In this document: in pieces, positions 27,794-36,083 of the stretch
How positions within the stretch are numbered: the stretch's first letter is position 1
Layout of the letters: the number at the start of each line of letters is the position of its first letter
Assembly (NCBI GenBank): GCA_030614005.1
Contig: JAUWKS010000010.1
Location: forward strand, 1 to 64,000
Reading direction: 5' to 3'
From: Candidatus Heimdallarchaeota archaeon
Lineage (GTDB): Archaea > Asgardarchaeota > Heimdallarchaeia > JABLTI01
DNA length: 64,000 nucleotides
Position numbers and translations under genes: made by a program
Notes under the pieces: generated by a model
Told to the model about the DNA's origin: nothing
Databases searched by the model: none
Seen by the model: only the letters and a program-made list of their open reading frames with translations

Positions 27794-28537
27794 ATGACTG
27801 AACAAGTCCTAGAAGCCAATATTGAGAAAATCATTGATGATGTACCAGCAAAGGAACTACTTTTGCTAAGCATACCTATTAGCATTCTTTTTGCAATATC
27901 TGGAATGGATTTCATCGGGTATTTTATTTATCTAATAACAAGAACTTCCAGCACAGAGATTTACTCGAGAAGTTTACTCAACGTATTACTAATTGGATTT
28001 CTATCAACAGCAATTGTGCTCTTCATCGTGCCCTTTTTAATTAATAATTTTCGATGGAAGAAATCTTTGGCTTATTTTGGCACACAGAAAGGTAATTGGA
28101 AAATAGGGTTAATAGTTGTAGGAGTTGTCATTCTATTCATGCCACTTTTGTATTTCAATTCGCAAGAACAAACAATGATAAACACCTATCCCTTGACAAA
28201 AGATGTTGTATTCTCATGGCCTGTATTTGCCCTCTACGAATTATCATATATTGTTTTTTATTACATTCCTTATGAATTCTATTTTAGAGGAGTACTACAA
28301 TTAGGGTTAAGCAAAACAAAGAAGAAATGGCAAAGTATTCTATTTGTTACAATTCATACAACAGTACTTCATATTACAAAACCTTGGGCAGAAATAGTAG
28401 CAGCATTGATTGCTGGGATATTATTTGGCATTTTAGCTGAGAAAACAGATTCTTGGGTTTATGTTTTCATTATTCACATTACTGCTGGAGTGGTAACAGA
28501 TACGTTTTGTGCTCTAGGGTATTTAGGAGTGCTTTAG
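27794..28537 (+). CDS. CPBP-family intramembrane protease (CAAX-like)
   Basis: 247 residues from ATG 27794, two bases after the epimerase stop; AAGGTTGGATC serves as ribosome site. About seven helices. The three CPBP motifs are visible: PYEFYFRGVLQ (the first Glu of the usual EExxxR is Tyr), FVTIHTT and the His of FIIHITAG. CPBP proteins are intramembrane glutamic-type proteases or scaffolds; the altered first motif leaves catalysis uncertain. Sandwiched between two lipid-type SDRs, so a role in the same pathway or its membrane organisation is plausible. Confidence 0.75.
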   Translation: MTEQVLEANIEKIIDDVPAKELLLLSIPISILFAISGMDFIGYFIYLITRTSSTEIYSRSLLNVLLIGFLSTAIVLFIVPFLINNFRWKKSLAYFGTQKGNWKIGLIVVGVVILFMPLLYFNSQEQTMINTYPLTKDVVFSWPVFALYELSYIVFYYIPYEFYFRGVLQLGLSKTKKKWQSILFVTIHTTVLHITKPWAEIVAALIAGILFGILAEKTDSWVYVFIIHITAGVVTDTFCALGYLGVL

Positions 28538-28540
28538 CTT

Positions 28541-29587
28541 ATGGTAAAAACTGCACCAATAAAAACTACTCGAGTATTAATCACCGGAGCAAACGGTTTT
28601 GTTGGTAGTAATTTAACCAAACTTCTAAGTCGAGATCCATCTCTAGAAGTTCAAGCAATGGTACGTTCCAAAGATACCACAAGATTTCTGAAAGATTTTC
28701 AATACAAAGAAAACTCAACTGAAAAATGGTTTGAAATGGTTGAAGCTAATCTAAATGATGAAGAATCCATTTTTGAAGCTTGTAAGAACATAGATGTAAT
28801 TGTTCATTTAGCAGGATTAGTTAGTGATTGGGGTAAGAAAGATCGTTTTTGGGAAATGAATGTAGAAGGTACAAGAAAAGTGCTTTCTGGTGCAAGCAAA
28901 GCAAAAGTTAAGAGAGTACTCTATTTAAGTTCATTAACTGTGCATGGATTAAATGGTCATACATATGATACCGAGACTGCACCTCGAGAAGAAAAGAAAT
29001 TTGTTTATGGAATAACTAAGAAAATTGGGGAAGATTTGCTTTTTGAGTGGACGTCAAATAATCCAGAAGTAGATGGAGCAGTGATCCGACCGGGATACAT
29101 TATCTATGGTCCATATGACAGAAATTCTTACGTAAAAGCTCTAGATCAAATTGTTAAAGGAAGATTCGCACTGATCAATGGTGGAAGACGATTAGTATCC
29201 TATGTATATGTAGAGAACCTTTGTTATGGGATTGAACAATTAATTAAAGCAGAAAAGGTTAATGGTGCTTACAATGTCCTAGATGGAAACATGACTTGGA
29301 AGGAATGGATAGCTATCTGGGAAAAAGTAATCAATAGGAAAATATGGATAATTCGTACTCCTTACTTCCTTTTAGTTCCTATAACAGCTCTTATGGTTGG
29401 AATTTACAAATTATTTCGAATTAAGAAATCACCACTATTGAACTTCTACAGAATTAAGGTTATGCGGAAAGATTTAGCTTTTGTAAATAAGAGGATAAGA
29501 ACCGAGTTAGGTTACACTCCTCCAACAAAGCTAGAAGAAGGGATACAGAAAACTTTAGATTACTACAATAACAAATCTACAAACTAA
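28541..29587 (+). CDS. NAD-dependent epimerase, 3-beta-HSD-like
   Basis: 348 residues. TGANGFVGSNLTKLL binds NAD, catalytic Ser lies in YLSSLTVHG and YGITKKIGE gives the Tyr-Lys pair. C-terminal hydrophobic helix (TPYFLLVPITALMVGIYKLF) followed by basic residues, as in sterol-type dehydrogenases. It starts three bases after the CPBP stop. Two paralogous dehydrogenases bracketing a membrane protein imply two oxidation or epimerisation steps on a membrane-embedded substrate, but the substrate is not known. Confidence 0.85.
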   Translation: MVKTAPIKTTRVLITGANGFVGSNLTKLLSRDPSLEVQAMVRSKDTTRFLKDFQYKENSTEKWFEMVEANLNDEESIFEACKNIDVIVHLAGLVSDWGKKDRFWEMNVEGTRKVLSGASKAKVKRVLYLSSLTVHGLNGHTYDTETAPREEKKFVYGITKKIGEDLLFEWTSNNPEVDGAVIRPGYIIYGPYDRNSYVKALDQIVKGRFALINGGRRLVSYVYVENLCYGIEQLIKAEKVNGAYNVLDGNMTWKEWIAIWEKVINRKIWIIRTPYFLLVPITALMVGIYKLFRIKKSPLLNFYRIKVMRKDLAFVNKRIRTELGYTPPTKLEEGIQKTLDYYNNKSTN

Positions 29588-29666
29588 ATAAAGTTGGAAC
29601 AACTAACATTCAAATAAAAAAATTATTTTAATAAATATTAAAAGAATTGGCTATCTAAAATTTAAT

Positions 29667-30152
29667 TCACTTAATTGTACCATTCTCATTAAATTCTACA
29701 AGCATTCTGAATTTCTCCATAATGATTTCAGGAGTTTTTTGATAGTTTTTATAGGGAAATCCCCATTCAACACCTAAATCGTCATCGTAATCATCATACA
29801 AACCCATTTTTACTTCAGGTAACAATATGATTTCTTCCAAAATAAACGATGTAAAATTGAAAGATGTAGGAGTTTCACCTACACTTGATATATAGAGATT
29901 ATAAGTTGGACCGAGATTTTCAATTCCAGCCTCAATTTGGAGTCGATTTATCTTACGTTGTTCATCATAAGCCCAACGTGTTGACAATTGTTTTAAATGT
30001 TCGTCTATGTGTAAAGAACCTTTTTCCAGTTGTTCAATGAGATTAAAAATAACTGCAGTCTTTAAAACAAGTGGTTCAATTTTAACGATGTAAACTGCTT
30101 TCCCATCCTCATCGCTCCATAATCCGCACAATGCTTCTGGAAAGTCTTTCAT
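29667..30152 (-). CDS. Hypothetical protein
   Basis: 161 residues, unrecognised, soluble. AAAGGTG lies before ATG 30152. N-terminal part is strand-rich (GKAVYIVKIEPLVLKTAVIF), the middle has Arg/Glu-rich helix and the end contains GLYDDYDDDLGVEWGFPYKN, an Asp/Tyr-rich stretch. Convergent with the epimerase operon. No function assigned. Confidence 0.5.
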   Translation of the reverse strand: MKDFPEALCGLWSDEDGKAVYIVKIEPLVLKTAVIFNLIEQLEKGSLHIDEHLKQLSTRWAYDEQRKINRLQIEAGIENLGPTYNLYISSVGETPTSFNFTSFILEEIILLPEVKMGLYDDYDDDLGVEWGFPYKNYQKTPEIIMEKFRMLVEFNENGTIK

Positions 30153-30351
30153 GAATGAACACCTTTGAATTCAAATAATATTAATTCTATTATATCTATT
30201 TTCAATCTTGTTTGTTATAATTAAGTGTGGAAAATACAATGTCCTTATTTGTCGGTTGAAAATCGATCCTCCATTTTAGCTAATGCCATAAACACAGAGT
30301 TTAAATTGTAAGACCGAATTGTTAAAGTTATAGTTTATTGAGGTAAGAAAT

Positions 30352-33003
30352 TTGATAAAACAAAAATTATACTCAAACCTTACAAGTGGATTGAAGAATA
30401 AGACTGCTAAAAGAATGCTCATATTTGTCTTTATTAATATGCTCTTATTACTCGCTACTCCATTAAGAAGTTCTGCAATAAATAGCGTTACAAATGAGAT
30501 TAAAACAATTAATCCAATAATCGATCCTGTTTATTCTATTGATGCTATTCCATTTCCAGAATCACGACTTATTAGAGTTGCAATTTATGATGAGCAAAAT
30601 CTAACTGCACCAAGTTATGATACAAGTTTTGGTGATATTAATAATAATATCTCAAATCTTGTTGATATTCTATCGGTAAATGAGCAAATAGATATTACAA
30701 TTGTGAATGCTCAAGAGATATCTGATAGAGTATTAAATACTGCAAACTTTGATGTTTTTGCAATGGTTGATAATAATCCACGGGAAAATATCACAAATAT
30801 GGTCATTGATTTCTGGCTCGCAGGTGGAGGAATAATAGCTTTCGACAGTCCAGCTGTTTTTCTATCTTATTTTGGGATTCTCCCTCCAGAAGCATTAGGA
30901 ACTAGTGGACGTCCAGCCTATTGGGATTTCGATTCGGATGGCTTTAATATAACCAATCGTCATCCTGTAGCAAAAGCTTACGATTTGGACACAAGCATTG
31001 TTGCTGATGGAGGTTATGGTTATTGTTCATGGGATTGGTCAGCACTAACTGGATCAGTAATTGCTAGCGATTTAATACCAATAGCACATAGTAAAAGTGA
31101 TGCGAACGAAATTACCGTACTAGGTTTCGACCCAACAGATCGAGGTGGAAAAATAGTTTCAATTGGTTTTGATCTTGATCATGAAGAAATTCCAGAACTT
31201 GATCAGCTAATTCGCGATGCTGTTGATTGGTTAGCTCCTCGACCTAAAGCAAAAATAGCTTTCGATATGTCACACAAACCTCGACGCAGTATTGATACTT
31301 GGGATACATATTCTGATTATCCTGGTAGTTATGCTATAATGAGAGATTTACTCGTTAGTCATGGTTATACTGTCGATAAGTTATATGATGTTCCATCAGG
31401 AGATAATTTCACATATGATAGATTAAGTAAATTTGATATGCTCATCTGTGAATCACCAGATATTAACTATACAGCAGGAGATATAGCAGCAATGGAAGCA
31501 TGGATTACAGATGGAGGTTCACTGCTCGCTGTTAGTGACAATCCAATATTTTCATTTAAAATTGGTGGTGAGCAACTCAACTCATTACTTAATCCATTTG
31601 AGATGTCCGTTGTAGAAGGACCAATGGTTACAACAACCTTCACTGAATTCACAAAACACCCTACCACAGAAGGTGCGACAGATCTCTATTTTGCCAATTA
31701 TGGATATATCAATATCACTGGTTCTGCTGTTCCAATTTGGAATGATGGTCCTAACACAAATATCGTCGTTGCTAGCAACGAGTATGGTGACGGACGAGCT
31801 GTTCTCACAACAGACATTAATTGGATCCAAGATACGTATATAGTTAATGCAGATAATGAACAATTTATACTCAATTTAGCAAATTGGCTTACAGCTGCAA
31901 CAGCAGATGTGTTAATTTACGTAGACTGGAGTGTTTCTCCAAATTTCTATAAATCTCCACTGGCATTAGCTTTGAATGATTTAGGTATCAACTATTACTT
32001 GACTGGTGACTATGAAGTTGTAGCACATGATTATTTCAATATGTCACTCAATAATTATGCTTGGGATTTAGTTATAATTGATAATCCAAATCGATTTGGT
32101 TTGGAGGATTATTTTGATGATATAGAAAACTATGTTGATACAGGTGGTATGTTACTTATGTCATTTTTCCGTGTTGATATTAATGATACGCACCCACTCT
32201 GGGCAAAACTTGGTTTTGAGTTTTATTCAACATTTTCTGATCAACCACCAGTCTTTATTTGGGATTCAAATCATCAAATATTCAATCAACCGTTTGATTA
32301 CAACGCAGCGAATTTCACCTACGGAACTGCATTTTTAGATGATGGTGACAGATTAACAGTCTTAGCTAATGGTATTCCGCTAGCGGGAACGACTGCACTA
32401 GAAGCAGTTGGAGAAGCAATAATCGTTCTTAGAGATGATGAACAAACACTTTACAATAGTTACTTGATCGATGAATTCACTGGAGACACAGATGATTCAA
32501 CCTATTCTGATAACTTTGAACTCTGGAAGAATGAAATTGCCTTCATGATGCGACCTAAACTGGAATTCTCTTTAGATATGCCAACCGAAGCTACTACCAT
32601 TGATACAATAGAAGTTAATGTAAATATAACGAATCATGGACTCAGTGATGCAAAACTTGGTTTCATTGATATAACTATACTAGCTGGATTGGGTAATACA
32701 ACGGATGATTTAAGTGATATATTTAGCATTCATAGAGGAGCAACTCATGAAGTTACTTGGACTATTGATAATCTAAATATTGGTAATTACACAATAGACT
32801 TTGAATCATCATACCAAGGGTATTTGGGCACAGAATACAGTGTATCTTTCGGAGAAAACATTGTAATAAATAAGGCACCCTTTAACATTCTTGATTTACC
32901 ATGGTACTACTACGTTGCTGCTGGTGGTGGTCTACTACTTATTATATTGATTATTACGATTGCTACAGTAGTTAGCAAGAAGAAGAAGAAAAAGAATAAT
33001 TAG
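30352..33003 (+). CDS. Large secreted protein with repeated ThuA/GATase1-like domains
   Basis: 883 residues. Signal helix (MLIFVFINMLLLLATPL), large ectodomain, and a C-terminal helix (YYVAAGGGLLLIILIITIAT) with the tail SKKKKKKNN. At least three segments have the flavodoxin-like class-I-amidotransferase/ThuA layout: NFDVFAMVDN..WLAGGGIIAFDS at about 140-180, FDMLICESPD..WITDGGSLLAVSDN at about 360-400, and AWDLVIIDNP..YVDTGGMLLMSFF at about 560-605. A beta-sandwich with NITNHGLSDAKLG follows near 760. Likely a surface carbohydrate- or peptide-binding protein. TTG 30352 follows GAGGTAAG. A terminator follows. Confidence 0.7.
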   Translation: MIKQKLYSNLTSGLKNKTAKRMLIFVFINMLLLLATPLRSSAINSVTNEIKTINPIIDPVYSIDAIPFPESRLIRVAIYDEQNLTAPSYDTSFGDINNNISNLVDILSVNEQIDITIVNAQEISDRVLNTANFDVFAMVDNNPRENITNMVIDFWLAGGGIIAFDSPAVFLSYFGILPPEALGTSGRPAYWDFDSDGFNITNRHPVAKAYDLDTSIVADGGYGYCSWDWSALTGSVIASDLIPIAHSKSDANEITVLGFDPTDRGGKIVSIGFDLDHEEIPELDQLIRDAVDWLAPRPKAKIAFDMSHKPRRSIDTWDTYSDYPGSYAIMRDLLVSHGYTVDKLYDVPSGDNFTYDRLSKFDMLICESPDINYTAGDIAAMEAWITDGGSLLAVSDNPIFSFKIGGEQLNSLLNPFEMSVVEGPMVTTTFTEFTKHPTTEGATDLYFANYGYINITGSAVPIWNDGPNTNIVVASNEYGDGRAVLTTDINWIQDTYIVNADNEQFILNLANWLTAATADVLIYVDWSVSPNFYKSPLALALNDLGINYYLTGDYEVVAHDYFNMSLNNYAWDLVIIDNPNRFGLEDYFDDIENYVDTGGMLLMSFFRVDINDTHPLWAKLGFEFYSTFSDQPPVFIWDSNHQIFNQPFDYNAANFTYGTAFLDDGDRLTVLANGIPLAGTTALEAVGEAIIVLRDDEQTLYNSYLIDEFTGDTDDSTYSDNFELWKNEIAFMMRPKLEFSLDMPTEATTIDTIEVNVNITNHGLSDAKLGFIDITILAGLGNTTDDLSDIFSIHRGATHEVTWTIDNLNIGNYTIDFESSYQGYLGTEYSVSFGENIVINKAPFNILDLPWYYYVAAGGGLLLIILIITIATVVSKKKKKKNN

Positions 33004-33028
33004 TAGAACATTTCGAGAAGAAACATCC

Positions 33029-33059
33029 GGAGGAGAAATCCTCCAACTCATATTTTTTT
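33029..33059 (+). terminator. Hairpin terminator with T-run
   Basis: GGAGGA (33029-33034) and TCCTCC (33039-33044) pair around GAAA; TTTTTTT follows at 33053-33059. Confidence 0.7.
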
Positions 33060-33088
33060 ATGAAAATTAAAATTTATCGTGCTACCAA

Positions 33089-33847
33089 CTATTTCTTTAG
33101 CCAGTAAGAAATCAATTTAGTTAATAGATTTCCTTTTTTGGTATCACTAATTTTATGTAAAGCGATAAATTCAATTCCATCTTCCTTTGCTTTTCTAATT
33201 TCTGTTTCAACAGTAACAATATTTTGATGAAATGCTTGTCCTTTGAAACTGATTTCAATTTTGTTTATTTTATATTTCTTCAGATATCTTTTAGGCATAC
33301 TCTCAATAGCCCACTCAACATACACTCTATTATTCACATGTTCATTTAAATCCAAATCAGACAGTCTAACAGTAAACTGCACTTGTGAATCTACTTTCTC
33401 AGGAAGAGCAAGTTTCGGATAATTATAATCTACTGCTCGTAAATCTATAACTGGCAAGTGCGAATATCTCTTGAGATGATCTACTTGTTTTCGCTTGATA
33501 AAATGATAGAGGATCCAACTTGAAGTTGCTGAGCATAATACCTCCTCATTTTTATCTAGAATTTGAAATTCTCGAAGTGTAAACCTGTCATTATCACTTG
33601 GCGCAACCCAAGATCGAACAACTAATTCTTCCTCTAATAACGGATATCTTTTCATTTCTATGTAATACCTAAGTAGAAACCAAGTCAGATGCTCTTTGTA
33701 TGTTTGATGAAAACTAATCCCCAAGTTTGATGCATGTTCGTACGCTACAAGTTGTAAATAATCAATAATAGGTGAGAATTGAATTTCCCCTAATTCATCT
33801 ATTTCTAAAATATTTGGCTTCACTTCAATTTCAAAAATATCCTTCAT
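33089..33847 (-). CDS. Acyl-ACP thioesterase-like hotdog protein
   Basis: 252 residues forming two hotdog halves. The first has EIDELGEIQFSPIIDYLQ and the long helix with HASNLGI. The second has the active-site segment LSDLDLNEHVNNRVYVEW (Asp, Asn and His as in FatA/FatB-type enzymes). The VVRSWVAPSDNDRFTLREFQ stretch is also typical. The family releases fatty acids from acyl carrier protein in bacteria and plants. In an archaeon with ether lipids it may instead act on acyl-CoA. It stands alone. Confidence 0.75.
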   Translation of the reverse strand: MKDIFEIEVKPNILEIDELGEIQFSPIIDYLQLVAYEHASNLGISFHQTYKEHLTWFLLRYYIEMKRYPLLEEELVVRSWVAPSDNDRFTLREFQILDKNEEVLCSATSSWILYHFIKRKQVDHLKRYSHLPVIDLRAVDYNYPKLALPEKVDSQVQFTVRLSDLDLNEHVNNRVYVEWAIESMPKRYLKKYKINKIEISFKGQAFHQNIVTVETEIRKAKEDGIEFIALHKISDTKKGNLLTKLISYWLKK

Positions 33848-33973
33848 ATAAGTAGAATGTTAATAGGAATTAATAAAGATAATCTTCTCTTGTTGTAAAA
33901 GAACTTCTTAGTTGATTTTAACAGATAATAGATTCACCAATTCTCTTAAAAATATTCCAAGAATTACTGATTT

Positions 33974-34801
33974 ATGGCAGAACTAACCATTCGTTTAGCA
34001 GATGAAAATGATTGCAAAGATTTAGCATTGGTATTTATCGATTCTTTTGGGATTTCAGCAGAAAATAATAATAAATTGATAGAAAACACAGCAAATACTC
34101 TGAAGCATCGTATTAACAAAAAAGTATCCGATTTTTATATTGCTTTTCAAGATGATAAAGCAGTAGGATTAGGTGCAGAAACAAGATTTCTTGGTTCATC
34201 ATATATTGGTTATGTTGGGGTTTTAAGAAGTGTTTGGAGACATGGAATAGGAACGAAATTATTTCAATTTATTCTAGAGAAAGCAGAGAAGCATAATCCT
34301 ACAATTGAATTATTTGCCAATCCCGGTGCAGATAGTGTTTATCGAAAATTGGATTTCAAAGATCAATTCCTTACATACAAGGTTGAATTAACTAGCACTA
34401 AAGATATTGTTATAGAAAAAGTACAAGAGGAAGAGCAAATACCTCAGTGGATATTTGATTTAGATAAATTAGCTATGAGGTGTGACAGAAGTCATCTACT
34501 CCAATTTTTGATCTCAGAGCCAAAAACATCACTTCTGAGTTTTGAGGACAAGGGATATTTAATTACTACAGATAAGAAAATTGGACCGGTAATAACAAAG
34601 GATATTGAAGCAGCTTACAATCTCTTAAATTATTCACTTGCTACTGGTAAGAAAACAATGCTTGTACCAGACAAGCAATTACCATTTCTAAAACCATTTT
34701 CACCCGTTGAAAAACAAAGATGTGTAAAAATGATAAAAGGAGTAGCATTGAAAAATGAGCCCAATCTAATTTTGGGTTATAATTCCTTTGCAAGTAGCTA
34801 A
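33974..34801 (+). CDS. GNAT-family acetyltransferase with C-terminal extension
   Basis: 275 residues. The first 140 form a GNAT domain: LADENDCKDLALVFIDSFGI, motif A VGVLRSVWRHGIGTKLFQFI, and the C-terminal strand in NPGADSVYRKLDFK. The last 130 residues form a second, less conserved domain ending GYNSFASS. A decayed copy of this second domain lies 0.9 kb downstream (35732-35976), so this locus has been duplicated. Acceptor unknown. Confidence 0.8.
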   Translation: MAELTIRLADENDCKDLALVFIDSFGISAENNNKLIENTANTLKHRINKKVSDFYIAFQDDKAVGLGAETRFLGSSYIGYVGVLRSVWRHGIGTKLFQFILEKAEKHNPTIELFANPGADSVYRKLDFKDQFLTYKVELTSTKDIVIEKVQEEEQIPQWIFDLDKLAMRCDRSHLLQFLISEPKTSLLSFEDKGYLITTDKKIGPVITKDIEAAYNLLNYSLATGKKTMLVPDKQLPFLKPFSPVEKQRCVKMIKGVALKNEPNLILGYNSFASS

Positions 34802-35150
34802 AAAAAGTCCAAACGATATTAAGCTTAACAGTATTCGAGATGTACTTGCAAGTGATGAATTTGTTATTAGTTTTTTAGCTGGTTTAGCAAGTAGTCTTGC
34901 GATATCTTTAGTATTTGCATTAATAACAGCAGGAATCGGATTAATAAATAAAGCTAGACTGGCAACTAAGACTATTTTAATTACTGTTACAAAACTTGGT
35001 CAAAGCTTACTAGGTCTTAAAGCAGGACCTTATTGGTTAACTGTACCTTCTGTGTATTATGTATTAATGGCCTTTGGAATAATATTAATAATTATAGCAG
35101 TACTAATTATCTCTACGTTGCTAATATATGCTTTTTATAAAATATCATAA
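34788..35150 (+). CDS. Small membrane protein
   Basis: 120 residues with three hydrophobic segments (ISFLAGLASSLAISLVFALI, YVLMAFGIILIIIAVLIIST). The TTG at 34788 overlaps the end of the GNAT gene by 14 bases; no good ribosome site is seen, so the start may be later. Unrecognised. It is followed by another small membrane protein with its own TATA box. Confidence 0.45.
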   Translation: MQVAKKSPNDIKLNSIRDVLASDEFVISFLAGLASSLAISLVFALITAGIGLINKARLATKTILITVTKLGQSLLGLKAGPYWLTVPSVYYVLMAFGIILIIIAVLIISTLLIYAFYKIS

Positions 35151-35151
35151 G

Positions 35152-35159
35152 TATATAAA
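35152..35159 (+). promoter_or_regulatory. TATA box of the gene at 35179
   Basis: TATATAAA centred about 24 nt before ATG 35179 predicts a leaderless transcript. It also argues against the upstream in-frame start at 35128. Confidence 0.5.
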
Positions 35160-35178
35160 CTCTTCAGGAATTGACTAT

Positions 35179-35610
35179 ATGGAGATAAGAACTATCGATC
35201 AATATGTACAACAACAGAATGCAAAGGAACAATTTAAATCCAAAGAGAAATGGTATGAAAGAATTACTTGGATTTCAATTATTATTTCAATGACAATTAT
35301 GGTAATTGTAGCATTACGATTATTTGAGATAAACCTAATAGGTTTAGCTAAATATTTGGTAGGTTTATCATTTTCATCAATTGTATTCACTATTAATTAT
35401 TTGGTTTATGAATCTCCATTTCTTTATTCTGCTCTCTCAAAGAAATCGCGGTATTCCCCAACTGATTACAGTTATATCATAAAAGAACAAAATAAACCAA
35501 CGACTATAAAGTATAAAATCAGAAAAGTTCTTTTAATTACTTTAAACATTATTGGACTATTATTAATTCTAGGAAATGTTGTTATACTCTTCATTGAGAT
35601 GATACTCTAG
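35179..35610 (+). CDS. Small membrane protein
   Basis: 143 residues from ATG 35179, preferred over TTG-type starts upstream because of the TATA position. A hydrophilic helical N-terminus (RTIDQYVQQQNAKEQFK) is followed by two or three helices (ITWISIIISMTIMVIVAL; YLVGLSFSSIVFTINYLVY; VLLITLNIIGLLLILGNVV). No known family recognised. A terminator follows five bases after the stop. Confidence 0.5.
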   Translation: MEIRTIDQYVQQQNAKEQFKSKEKWYERITWISIIISMTIMVIVALRLFEINLIGLAKYLVGLSFSSIVFTINYLVYESPFLYSALSKKSRYSPTDYSYIIKEQNKPTTIKYKIRKVLLITLNIIGLLLILGNVVILFIEMIL

Positions 35611-35615
35611 TTTTA

Positions 35616-35649
35616 ATCAGCAAATATTAGCTGATGTTTTTCTTTTTTT
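35616..35649 (+). terminator. Hairpin terminator with T-run
   Basis: ATCAGC (35616-35621) pairs with GCTGAT (35630-35635) around eight bases and is followed by GTTTTTCTTTTTTT. Confidence 0.7.
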
Positions 35650-35731
35650 GATTTTACCAGAAATAAATACCAAATTACGTTTAGTAATTGACTTTATTAT
35701 AGTGTTTTTTAAAAAACTTCATTAATATAAT

Positions 35732-35976
35732 CATGCAATAATAACAGAGAATAAAATTGGCCCGTTAATAACAACAGAAATAGATTCAGCGCATTTTCTA
35801 ATAAATCACCATTGTTAGAAGGAAAGAAGCATATGATTATCCCTGAGAATAAATTTCAGCTTCTTAAACCGTTTGTACTAATAAAGAAACAGATGTGTAT
35901 TAAGATGTTTAATAGCACACCCTGTCAGAACAATCTAGATCATATTTGGGCATACAATTCATTTGCTGGAAGCTAA
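35732..35976 (+). pseudogene. Frameshifted remnant of the GNAT C-terminal domain
   Basis: Reading ITENKIGPLITTEIDSAHFL, then a frame change near 35810, then LEGKKHMIIPENKFQLLKPF and ending AYNSFAGS. This aligns position by position with the C-terminal domain of the GNAT at 33974-34801 (ITTDKKIGPVITKDIEAAYN, ATGKKTMLVPDKQLPFLKPF, GYNSFASS). No start, no N-terminal GNAT domain. A partial, diverged duplicate. Confidence 0.75.
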
Positions 35977-36056
35977 GTTACCATATATTATAATTCCTTT
36001 GGAAACGATTTTTTTTGAAAAGCTAAATTAGATTGCCAAAGTTGATGAAAAAAAAG

Positions 36057-36083
36057 AAAAACTAGCATTTAGCTAGCTTTTTT
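36057..36083 (-). terminator. Terminator with the stop codon in its loop
   Basis: CTAGC (36062-36066) and GCTAG (36072-36076) pair around ATTTA, which contains the stop codon (36069-36071). A5 and T6 tracts outside extend the stem and give the T-run. Confidence 0.6.
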
